The notes below the pieces were generated by a model. It searched no databases. It saw only the letters and a program-made list of their open reading frames with translations, and had not been told where the DNA came from. Shown piece by piece: positions 8,435 to 15,581 of a stretch of DNA of 64,000 bases (position 1 is the first letter of the stretch; the number at the start of each line of letters is the position of its first letter). This DNA is from Streptomyces pseudovenezuelae. Its GTDB lineage: Bacteria; Actinomycetota; Actinomycetes; Streptomycetales; Streptomycetaceae. The position numbers and the translations under genes are program-made. Location: positions 108,086 through 172,085 of the forward strand of contig NZ_KQ948155.1 of the NCBI RefSeq assembly GCF_001513955.1. The letters run 5' to 3'.

Positions 8435-9117
8435 TGGCCGGAAAAGTGTTCTTCAGCGTGACGATGTCGCTGGACGGCTTCATGGCGCCCGAGGCCGTGC
8501 CCGTCGAGTCCGTGTTCACACCCGAAGGCCCGCACGACCCGGGAGCCCGGCGCTGGTTGGCGAAGTGGTCGGAGCTGCAGGCGTGGCTGTTCCCGCAGCG
8601 CTGGTTCCGGGAGAACCTGGGGCTCGGCGAGGGCGGCGAGGAGGGCGTCGACAACGACATCGCGCGGGGGACGTACGAGCGCACCGGCGCGAGCGTCATG
8701 GGCAGGCGGATGTTCGACGCCGGCGAGCTGGCATGGCCGGAGAACGCGCCGTTCCACACCCCGGTGTACGTCGTCACCCACACCCGGCGCGAACCGTGGG
8801 AGCGGCCGGGCGGCACCACCTTCCACTTCGTCGACGAGGGCATCGAGAGCGCCCTGCTCCTGGCCCGCGAGGCGGCCGGCGACCGCGACGTGCGCATCGC
8901 CGGGGGCGCCGAGACCATCCAGCAGTACCTGGACGCCGGCCTGATCGACGAGTTCTCGATCACGCTCGCACCGGTCCTGTTCGGCACCGGCATCCGCCTG
9001 TTCGATCACGTGGACCCCGACCGCCTCAGCCTCGACCAGACCCGCTCGGACGCCTCGTCCCGGGTGACACACCTGACGTACACCGCCGCGAAACGCCGTC
9101 CGGCGGCGACTGCCTAG
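8434..9117 (+). CDS. Dihydrofolate reductase family protein (RibD C-terminal-like)
   Basis: 227 residues from the ATG at 8434, which overlaps the previous stop (TGATG). The opening VFFSVTMSLDGFMAPE is the typical start of YyaP/RibD-C-type reductases. NADPH-binding features are ASVMGRRMFD and VRIAGGAETIQQYLDAGLIDEFSI. These proteins resemble the reductase half of RibD, but stand-alone copies usually have unknown substrates and are unlikely to be true DHFR. It is the third gene of the ArsR operon. An insert of about 35 residues rich in Gly/Glu (LGLGEGGEEGVDND) precedes the cofactor motif and is also seen in longer family members. Confidence 0.85.
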   Translation: MAGKVFFSVTMSLDGFMAPEAVPVESVFTPEGPHDPGARRWLAKWSELQAWLFPQRWFRENLGLGEGGEEGVDNDIARGTYERTGASVMGRRMFDAGELAWPENAPFHTPVYVVTHTRREPWERPGGTTFHFVDEGIESALLLAREAAGDRDVRIAGGAETIQQYLDAGLIDEFSITLAPVLFGTGIRLFDHVDPDRLSLDQTRSDASSRVTHLTYTAAKRRPAATA

Positions 9118-9127
9118 GATCGCCCCC

Positions 9128-9868
9128 ATGGCGCTGCGACCTGTTCAGGTGAACATCAAGGCCGTTGACGCGGCCGCGGTCGGACGGTTCTGGGCCGAGG
9201 CGCTCGGATGGTGTGCGTACCGTCCCGGAGTGACCGCCTACGTCGGCCCCGCGGGCGGCCTCGTGTGGCCGGACCCGGTCGTCCTGGGCATCGACGTCGT
9301 CCCCGTCCCGGAACCGAAGCCGGCGACGAAGAACCGGGTGCACCTCGATCTCGCCACCACGTCCGCGGCCCATCAGGCGGAGGTGGTGGCGCGCGCGAAG
9401 GCCGCCGGCGCGACGCCCGTCGACGTGGGCCAGGGTGACGTGCCGTGGACGGTCCTCGCCGACCCCGAGGGCAACGAGTTCTGCGTGCTGGAGCCCAGGG
9501 AGGTCTACCGGGACATCGGGCCGATCGCCGCCGTGGTCGTGGACTGCGTGGATCCGCGGGCCATGGCCCGGTTCTGGGGCGAGGCGACGGACTGGATCCC
9601 GCACGAGGTGGCCGACGAGCTGTCGTCGCTGCGTTCCGCCGAGGGAGCCGGCCCTTTTCTCGAGTTCCTCCGCACGCCCGGCGCGAAGACCGTGCCGGAC
9701 CGCGTCCATCTCGACCTGCTGCCGTCCCCGGGTGACGACAGGTCCGCCGAGGTGGACCGATTGCGTGCCCTCGGCGCCACCGACCTCGACCTCGGCCAGG
9801 GCGACGCCCCGTGGACGTGCCTGTCCGACCCGGAGGGCCACGAGTTCTGCGTCCTCGCCCGGTCCTGA
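9128..9868 (+). CDS. Two-domain VOC (glyoxalase/bleomycin-resistance-like) protein
   Basis: 246 residues in two tandem VOC domains, about 1-125 and 130-246. Both contain the pattern R-V-H-L-D-L and end with DPEGNEFCVL or DPEGHEFCVL, so the protein is an internal duplication. Family members act on or bind small molecules through a metal or an acidic site; the substrate here is unknown. The ATG at 9128 has no ribosome site. TAGGAT (9115-9120), which includes the stop codon of the upstream gene, lies 7 bases ahead of it, so it may have its own leaderless transcript despite the short gap. Confidence 0.85.
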   Translation: MALRPVQVNIKAVDAAAVGRFWAEALGWCAYRPGVTAYVGPAGGLVWPDPVVLGIDVVPVPEPKPATKNRVHLDLATTSAAHQAEVVARAKAAGATPVDVGQGDVPWTVLADPEGNEFCVLEPREVYRDIGPIAAVVVDCVDPRAMARFWGEATDWIPHEVADELSSLRSAEGAGPFLEFLRTPGAKTVPDRVHLDLLPSPGDDRSAEVDRLRALGATDLDLGQGDAPWTCLSDPEGHEFCVLARS

Positions 9869-9873
9869 CGGTC

Positions 9874-10599
9874 CTATGGGCGCCGCGCCACGAAAACCAG
9901 CTCCTTTCCCGGCCGGTCCGGCGCGTCCCGTACGTCCTCCACCACGAACCCCCGCGCGCCCAGTTCCGCCTCGATCTCCGCCCGCTCCCGGAAGCGCAAC
10001 GTCGAGTCCGAGGTCAGCGTCCGCCCGTCCGAGGCGAACACGTATGTCCACCGGAACGTGACCAACTGCCCGGCCACACAGGTCACTTCCACCCAGCTCT
10101 CCACCACCCCGGCACCGGGCACGTCCGTCAGGGCGTACGACGTCTCCCGGTTCCACTCCTCCCAGGCCCGCCGGGCGGGGTCCCGCGTCTCGAATACCAG
10201 CCGTCCACCGGGCCGTAGCGCCGCGTACGTCCCCCGCAGCGTCTCCCGCCAGGCATCCGCTCCTACGATCTGCTGGGCGACGTTGGCCGTCATGGTCACC
10301 AGGTCGACGCGCAGCGGGGGCAGTTCGCGGGCGTCGCCGTGGATCCAGCGCACCCGTTCACTGCCCGGCTTCCCCCGGGCCACGTCGAGCGAGGCGAGCG
10401 CGGGATCGACCCCGACGGCCACGATCCCCCGCTCGGCCAGCAGCAGTGCGAACACCCCTGTCCCGCACCCGACGTCCAGCACTTCGCGCGCCCCGAACTC
10501 CTCGACGATCCGGAGATACGCGTCCAGGTCGCTCCGATCGGGATCGAGGGCGTCGTAGATCGCGGCAAGCCGTGGATGCGTGAAGCCTTCGTCAGCCAT
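9874..10599 (-). CDS. Class I SAM-dependent methyltransferase
   Basis: 241 residues from the ATG at 10599. Motif I is clear (VLDVGCGTGVFALLLAERG, about residues 40-58), followed by VVGVDPALASL, WIHGDARELPP and a YAALRPGGRLVFETRD segment. The N-terminal half of the fold is a standard methyltransferase and the C-terminal part is beta-rich. The substrate is unknown. The start overlaps the 3' end of the upstream HAD gene by 8 bases. TACCGT lies 7 bases before the ATG, so it may also be transcribed separately as a leaderless mRNA. Confidence 0.85.
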   Translation of the reverse strand: MADEGFTHPRLAAIYDALDPDRSDLDAYLRIVEEFGAREVLDVGCGTGVFALLLAERGIVAVGVDPALASLDVARGKPGSERVRWIHGDARELPPLRVDLVTMTANVAQQIVGADAWRETLRGTYAALRPGGRLVFETRDPARRAWEEWNRETSYALTDVPGAGVVESWVEVTCVAGQLVTFRWTYVFASDGRTLTSDSTLRFRERAEIEAELGARGFVVEDVRDAPDRPGKELVFVARRP

Positions 10600-11149
10600 G
10601 CGGGCGACGGTAGGGCGAGCGCGCCGGGCCCGCAGAACGGATATCGCCCCGCCACTCCCCGAGCCACTCCTCCAGCACCTCGAAGTCCCTTTCGGTGAGA
10701 CCCACTTGGTGATCCACTCGGTGCAGTAGGGCGCGTGCGGGGTGGTGCGCCGCCACCCAGACCCGATCGGCCTCGGTGATCTCGTCGTCGACCCAGACGA
10801 AGGGCCGCCCGGCCGCCCAGGAGACGAGCGGACGGGTCTTCCAGTGCGGACCGGCCGGGCCGCCGTCGTCGTCCGGGTCCGGGTCCGGCCAGTCCACGAA
10901 CGGGAGCCGGGGCAGCCCGAGCCAGGGCGACAGACAGGCGTTGGCGTCGCCCATCCAGGTCGTGGCCCACACCGGCGCGCAGCCCAGCGACAGCAGGCGC
11001 GTGCCGAGCGCGGGGTCGACACGGTTCAGCAGCGGATGCCCGGCCACAGCCTCAGGCAGAGGGACGGCCGGCTCGTACGTCGGATACGGCCCACCCCCGA
11101 ACGGCAGCAGAGTTCCGTCGATGTCGAGGAAGAGCAGGACCGGGTCCAC
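10592..11149 (-). CDS. HAD-like hydrolase domain protein
   Basis: 185 residues from a GTG at 11149, 9 bases after the RraA-like stop. The N-terminus LLFLDIDGTLLPFGG carries the HAD nucleophile motif DxDGT. WATTWMGDAN supplies motif II, and FVWVDDEI near residue 130 resembles the acidic motif IV. This layout matches actinobacterial HAD-IA-like secreted-domain hypothetical proteins that may act on phosphorylated small molecules. The short gap to the gene before it and the 8-base overlap with the one after suggest a three-gene unit with RraA-like and methyltransferase genes. The start is somewhat uncertain. Confidence 0.75.
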   Translation of the reverse strand: MDPVLLFLDIDGTLLPFGGGPYPTYEPAVPLPEAVAGHPLLNRVDPALGTRLLSLGCAPVWATTWMGDANACLSPWLGLPRLPFVDWPDPDPDDDGGPAGPHWKTRPLVSWAAGRPFVWVDDEITEADRVWVAAHHPARALLHRVDHQVGLTERDFEVLEEWLGEWRGDIRSAGPARSPYRRPHG

Positions 11150-11157
11150 AGCGGTAC

Positions 11158-11781
11158 TCAGTCCTCGAACCCGCCCGCCGCGAGGATCTCGTCGATCCGC
11201 CCGCGGTGTGCCGCCTCCCACTCGTCGAGCGTCTCCGCGGCCTCCTTGGCCAGCTTGGCGCGGGCTGCCGTGAGGATGTCCGTGCGGCGGGCGGCCGGGA
11301 CGGCCACGATCCCCTCCTCGTCGGCGACCACCACGTCCCCGGCCTCGACCCGCACTCCCCCGCACCGCACCGGCTCGCCCAGCGGCGCCACCGCCTTCTT
11401 CGTGCCCGGGATCGGGATGACGCCCCGGGCGAAGACAGGGAAACCGGCCTCCCGCACCTCGGCCAGGTCGCGGATCAGCCCGTCGGCGACGAATCCGGCG
11501 ATCCCCCGCCGCTGCGCGACCGCGCACACGTTGCCACCGGCCAGCGCGTAGTCGAGGTCCCCCGACTCGACCACGATCACCGACCCGGCCGGCGCCCGGT
11601 GGATCGCCGCGTGCAGCATCAGGTTGTCGCCGGGTGGACACCGTACGGTGAACGCCGGCCCGGCGACCCGCGGGACCGGCCCCCACAGCGGCCGGATACC
11701 GATGTCCATGACCCGGTCACGGCCGAGCAGATCGGCCAGGGTGGTCGTGGGAACGTCAGCAAACTCGGTGGTCTCGATCAC
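11158..11781 (-). CDS. RraA-like / 4-hydroxy-4-methyl-2-oxoglutarate aldolase family protein
   Basis: 207 residues from a GTG at 11781 with GGAG 5 bases upstream. It matches the RraA/demethylmenaquinone methyltransferase-like fold: PAFTVRCPPGDNLMLHAAI, then the active-site stretch GGNVCAVAQRRGIAGFVADGLIRD, followed by VVADEEGIVAVP. In the family these segments form the metal- and pyruvate-binding pocket of HMG/CHA aldolase. Stand-alone RraA regulates RNase E in gamma-proteobacteria, but the aldolase role is more likely in actinobacteria. The conserved G-x20-R-D motif appears intact (DGLIRD). It is the first gene of the presumed unit with HAD and methyltransferase. Confidence 0.82.
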   Translation of the reverse strand: MIETTEFADVPTTTLADLLGRDRVMDIGIRPLWGPVPRVAGPAFTVRCPPGDNLMLHAAIHRAPAGSVIVVESGDLDYALAGGNVCAVAQRRGIAGFVADGLIRDLAEVREAGFPVFARGVIPIPGTKKAVAPLGEPVRCGGVRVEAGDVVVADEEGIVAVPAARRTDILTAARAKLAKEAAETLDEWEAAHRGRIDEILAAGGFED

Positions 11782-11974
11782 GCTCCGGACGTTACCGTGC
11801 GGGCATGACTGCCGGGTCGGCCTTGTGCCGTGAGCGAGTTGGGTGCCCGGCCTCTGAGTGAGGCCGGTGAGGGTCCCCCCGCCCGAGCGCAGTCGCCGGT
11901 GGGGCAGGACCAGGGGTCCGCCGCTTTCTCCGAGTCGTCCAGGACATGACCGGAGACCAGAGAGAGCAGAGAGA

Positions 11975-12817
11975 GTGACCAACCCCTTTCACGACTTCAA
12001 CCAGCAGATCATCGACGAGTTCCGCGCGAACCACGGCCGGGTCGGCGGCCCCTTCGAGGGCGGCCGCCTGATCCTGCTCACCACCACCGGCGCCCGCACC
12101 GGCACCCCGCACACCACTCCCGTCGGCTACCTCCCCGACGGCGGCGACCGCATCCTCGTGATCGCCTCGGCCGGCGGCTCGCCCCGCCACCCCGACTGGT
12201 ACCGCAATCTCCTCGCGCACCCCCGGGTCACCGTGGAGAGCGGGGTGTTCACCTACGAGGCCGAGGCGGTCGTCCTCGCGGGCGAGGAGCGGGACCGGGC
12301 CTTCGCTCGGGCCGTGGAGGCGGACCGCGGCTGGGCCGTGTACCAGGAGAAGACCGACCGGGTCCTCCCCGTGGTCGCCCTGCGCGAGATCGCCCGCCCG
12401 GGCCCGCCGGACATCAACGCCTCCTCCCCGGCCGAGGCCGTCAGACTCGTCCACGACGTCTTCCGCCGGGAACTGGCTCTCATCCGGCGCGAGTTGGCGA
12501 CCGGCAGCAGCACCCTCGGCGCCCAACTCCGCGTCAACTGCCTGACGTTCTGCCAGGGCCTGCACAACCACCACACCGGCGAGGACGTGGCGATGTTCCC
12601 GTTCCTGGCCGAACGCCACCCGGAGGCCGCCCCGGCCCTGGACCGGCTGCGCGCCGAGCACGAACACATCGCCGCGCTGGTCGAGGAGTTGCGGAGGACC
12701 CTCTCCGGCACGGACCTCGACTCCGTCCGCACGGAGGTCGAGCGCCTGACGACCGAGCTGGAGGCCCATCTGGCCTACGAGGAGGAACAGTTGCTCCCCC
12801 TGCTCGAACAGGCCTGA
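11975..12817 (+). CDS. F420-dependent nitroreductase (DDN-like) fused to hemerythrin HHE domain
   Basis: 280 residues from a GTG at 11975. Residues 1-130 are a deazaflavin-dependent nitroreductase domain: NPFHDFNQQIIDEFRAN, GGRLILLTTTGARTG and the cofactor segment DWYRNLLAHPRVTVE. Residues 145-280 are a hemerythrin-like four-helix bundle with His and Glu residues spaced for a di-iron site (LHNHHTGED, EHEHIAAL, YEEEQLLPL). The fusion joins F420H2 chemistry with an oxygen- or iron-binding module, suggesting redox or nitrosative stress sensing or detoxification. It is transcribed alone, convergent with the HelD-like gene. Confidence 0.85.
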   Translation: MTNPFHDFNQQIIDEFRANHGRVGGPFEGGRLILLTTTGARTGTPHTTPVGYLPDGGDRILVIASAGGSPRHPDWYRNLLAHPRVTVESGVFTYEAEAVVLAGEERDRAFARAVEADRGWAVYQEKTDRVLPVVALREIARPGPPDINASSPAEAVRLVHDVFRRELALIRRELATGSSTLGAQLRVNCLTFCQGLHNHHTGEDVAMFPFLAERHPEAAPALDRLRAEHEHIAALVEELRRTLSGTDLDSVRTEVERLTTELEAHLAYEEEQLLPLLEQA

Positions 12818-12823
12818 CCTGAT

Positions 12824-12866
12824 CACGGGCGGCCGCCCCGCGCTAGAACGGCAGCGGCCGCCCGTG
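12824..12866. terminator. Bidirectional hairpin between convergent genes
   Basis: CACGGGCGGCCGC (12824-12836) and GCGGCCGCCCGTG (12854-12866) form a 13-bp perfect stem with a 17-base loop. The right arm lies inside the last codons of the HelD-like gene, so coding and terminator sequence overlap. Confidence 0.65.
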
Positions 12867-14888
12867 CACCACCACCAGCCGTGACACCGCCCGGGTCAGC
12901 ACCACGTACAGCCGGTGCAGCCCCCGCTCCTCCGCCTCCGCGATCGCGGCCGGCTCGACGGCGACGACATGGTCGTACTCAAGGCCCTTGACCACCCCGG
13001 CCGGTACGACGCTCACCCGCGCACCCAGCTCGTCCGGCCCGGCGGTGGCGATCCCGGCCGCGTCGAGGGCCTGCCGTACGCGGGCCACGTCGGCGTCGGC
13101 CGCGACGACCCCGACGGATCCCTCGTGGGCGAGCGAGTCCCGTACGGCGTCCACGACCGCGTCCGGCAGAGCGTCCGTCGACGTGGCCCGGATGGCCAGC
13201 TCCCCGTCCCCGCGCAGCGACAGCCCCTCCGGCACCTCCACGTCCAGCCGGGCGAGAAGCCGGTTGGCGAGCTGGACGACGGCCCGCGGCACCCGGAACC
13301 CGACGGTCAGCGGCACGACCGCCGCGTCCGGCTTGCCGAGGTGCCGCAGGACGGTGTGCCACGAGCGGGCCGCCCAGGGCGTGGTCCCCTGAGCCAGGTC
13401 GCCGAGCACGGTGAGCGAGCCGAAGCGGGCCCGGCGGGCGATCGCCCGGCACTCCATCGGCGACAGATCCTGCGCCTCGTCGACGACGAGATGGCCGTAC
13501 CCCTCGGGATGCTCCACCAGCCCGGCGGCCTCGTCGAGCAGCACCAGGTCGGCCGCCGACCACCGCGCCGACTTCCACGACCTCGGCGGCCTGGCCCACA
13601 GCAGGTCCTTCTGCTCCTCGGCGTCGAGAATCCCGTCGGCGGCGGCCGCCAACTCCGCGCTGTCACTCAGCAGTTCGGTCACGACCTCCTCGGGCCGCGC
13701 CTTGGGCCACACCGCGTCGAGGAACGCCCCGATCACCCGGGACCGTGAAACCCGCTGCACCCAGGCGCCGTTCTGCGGCCCGGCCCGCCGCTCGGCCTGC
13801 AACTGCACGCTCCGCACCACCCGGCTGCGCACCCGCTCCCGCCCGGTCCCGTAGGGCGGTTCCTCCTCCCGTACGTCCGCCACGATCCGAGTGAGTTCAC
13901 CGGCCCCGACCCGCCAGCTGTACGAACCGTCCCTGATCTCCAGGGAGTCGACCCGGGCGGTCGACACCCGTGCGTACAGCGCCCGGCGCAGCACCTCGGC
14001 CATGCGGGGGTCGTGCTTGAGGGCGGCGGTGGGGTCGGCGTCGGTGGCCGTGACCGGATGGCGGGCGATCTCGTCCTGGAGCGTGGACTGCCGTACGCCG
14101 CTCTCGCCGAGCGCGGGCAGCACCTGGGAGATGTAGGAGAGGAAGGTCCGGTTGGGCCCGAGGACGAGGAGCCCGCCGCGCCGCATGCGCTGCGGGTGGG
14201 TGTAGAGGAGGTAGGCGGCCCGGTGCAGCCCCACGGCGGTCTTGCCGGTCCCCGGGGCGCCCTGGACGCAGACGGACACGGCGAGGTCGCTGCGTACGAG
14301 ATCGTCCTGCTCGGGCTGGATGGTCGCGGCGATGTCCCGCATGGGACCGACGCGGGGACGTTCGATCTCCCGGGTGACGATGGCACTGGGCCCCGACTCC
14401 CCTTTGCCCAGGTGCTCGTCCTCCAGCCCGGTGAGGTCGCCGGAGTCCCCCTTGCTGCCCGCCGCCCACCCGAATCGCCGCCGCACGGCGACCCCCTGCG
14501 GATCACTGGCGCTCGCCTGGTAGAAGGCGCGGGAGACGGGCGCACGCCAGTCGACGACGAGGGGCGGGGCGGCGGGATGCTCGGTGATCCGCAGCCGGCC
14601 CAGGTGATACGCCTGCCCGGCATGGTCGCCGCGGTCGAACTCCAACTTCCCGAAGAACAGGGGTCCTTCGGGAAGCTCCCGCATCTCCTTGGCCTGGCTG
14701 CGCAGCTGGTAACCGAGCACCTCGGCGTCCGCCCCGGACGCGGAGACGTCCTCACCGACGACGACCTGCTCCTGCGCCCCCTCGACCATGGCGGCCAGGG
14801 CGGTACGGCAACGGTCGTGGTGGACGCGCTCGCGACGGAGGGACTCTTTCAGGGCGGCGGGGGGCGGAGCGGGGTCGGCTGACGTCAT
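12843..14888 (-). CDS. HelD-like superfamily 1 ATPase (RNA polymerase-recycling / HelR-type)
   Basis: 681 residues. An N-terminal helical arm (about 1-60) precedes the SF1 helicase core: Walker A GAPGTGKTAVG near residue 205, motif II VVDEAQDLSP near 475, a GDLAQGTT segment and the C-terminal YVVLTRAVSRLVVVHG motif. The length and insert between the two ATPase halves match actinobacterial HelD proteins, which bind RNA polymerase and, in HelR, displace rifamycins. I saw no rifamycin-associated element upstream. A promoter with -35 TTAAAA, 17-bp spacing and -10 TTTATC ends 18 bases before the ATG. The TetR gene directly upstream may control it. Confidence 0.82.
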   Translation of the reverse strand: MTSADPAPPPAALKESLRRERVHHDRCRTALAAMVEGAQEQVVVGEDVSASGADAEVLGYQLRSQAKEMRELPEGPLFFGKLEFDRGDHAGQAYHLGRLRITEHPAAPPLVVDWRAPVSRAFYQASASDPQGVAVRRRFGWAAGSKGDSGDLTGLEDEHLGKGESGPSAIVTREIERPRVGPMRDIAATIQPEQDDLVRSDLAVSVCVQGAPGTGKTAVGLHRAAYLLYTHPQRMRRGGLLVLGPNRTFLSYISQVLPALGESGVRQSTLQDEIARHPVTATDADPTAALKHDPRMAEVLRRALYARVSTARVDSLEIRDGSYSWRVGAGELTRIVADVREEEPPYGTGRERVRSRVVRSVQLQAERRAGPQNGAWVQRVSRSRVIGAFLDAVWPKARPEEVVTELLSDSAELAAAADGILDAEEQKDLLWARPPRSWKSARWSAADLVLLDEAAGLVEHPEGYGHLVVDEAQDLSPMECRAIARRARFGSLTVLGDLAQGTTPWAARSWHTVLRHLGKPDAAVVPLTVGFRVPRAVVQLANRLLARLDVEVPEGLSLRGDGELAIRATSTDALPDAVVDAVRDSLAHEGSVGVVAADADVARVRQALDAAGIATAGPDELGARVSVVPAGVVKGLEYDHVVAVEPAAIAEAEERGLHRLYVVLTRAVSRLVVVHGRPLPF

Positions 14889-14903
14889 GGGGCCAGCGTA
14901 CGC

Positions 14904-14933
14904 GATAAAACGTAACCGAGTTAAATTTTTAAC
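14904..14933 (-). promoter_or_regulatory. AT-rich promoter and dyad ahead of the HelD-like gene
   Basis: On the minus strand TTAAAA (14932-14927) and TTTATC (14909-14904) are spaced 17 bp. GTTAAA-N2-TTTAAC (14920-14933) is a dyad covering the -35 element. It is markedly AT-rich for this genome and well placed as an operator, possibly for the TetR protein encoded next door. Confidence 0.55.
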
Positions 14934-14943
14934 CCGCCCTCAC

Positions 14944-15552
14944 TCACGCGAGCCACGGCAACCCGTCCGCCAGCACCCCGAACCCGCGCTCGGCCGCGGC
15001 CACGGCGTGCCCGCGAACGTCCTCGACGGACTCCCCTTTCGCAATCCGCCCCCAGTTCTCCATCGCGAGAATCCGCCGCACGGCGATGATCTGCCCGGCG
15101 GCCAGCCGCGCGTCGAGATTCCCCCCGAGCACCTCGGCGAGCGCGGCCTCCTGCCGCTCCAGGTGCCGGTGGGCCCGGGCGACGAGGGCGGGAGTGCCGT
15201 AGAGCAGCGAGTGGAAGGCGAGGACATCCGGGTGGTCATTGAGCCCGGTGACGGGATCCTCCCGCTCCAGCCCGTCGAGGAAATGCCGCCGCAGGGCCAC
15301 GAGAGGCGCCTCGTCCGACTGGGCCACGACCCGCGCGGCCTCATCCTCGTGATCGGCGATCCGGTGGAGGACGAGGTCCTCCTTGGCCGGGAAGTACCGG
15401 AAGAGGGTCGGCTTGGAGATCTCGGCGGCGGCGGCGATCTCGGCCACGGAGACGGCGTCGAACCCCTTCTCCAGAAAGAGCCGGACGGCGATCGCGGACA
15501 CCGTCTCGTACATCCGCTGCTTCTTGCGCTCACGCAGGCCGGGGGCGGTCAT
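14944..15552 (-). CDS. TetR-family transcriptional regulator
   Basis: 202 residues. The TetR HTH occupies about residues 12-58 (RMYETVSAIAVRLFLEKGFDAVSVAEIAAAAEISKPTLFRYFPAKEDLV). The C-terminal ligand domain is all-helical with no recognisable ligand signature. The gene ends 55 bases before the HelD-like start on the same strand. TAGGCT lies 6 bases upstream of the ATG, suggesting a leaderless mRNA. The likely target is the dyad at 14920-14933 in front of the HelD-like gene, but this is inference from position only. Confidence 0.88.
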   Translation of the reverse strand: MTAPGLRERKKQRMYETVSAIAVRLFLEKGFDAVSVAEIAAAAEISKPTLFRYFPAKEDLVLHRIADHEDEAARVVAQSDEAPLVALRRHFLDGLEREDPVTGLNDHPDVLAFHSLLYGTPALVARAHRHLERQEAALAEVLGGNLDARLAAGQIIAVRRILAMENWGRIAKGESVEDVRGHAVAAAERGFGVLADGLPWLA

Positions 15553-15581
15553 GAGGTGAGCCTACGCACCTGGATCGGGAG

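Noticed and set aside
14889..14943. Rifamycin-associated element before the HelD-like gene
   Set aside because: The inverted GGGGCTTGC-type element was not found.
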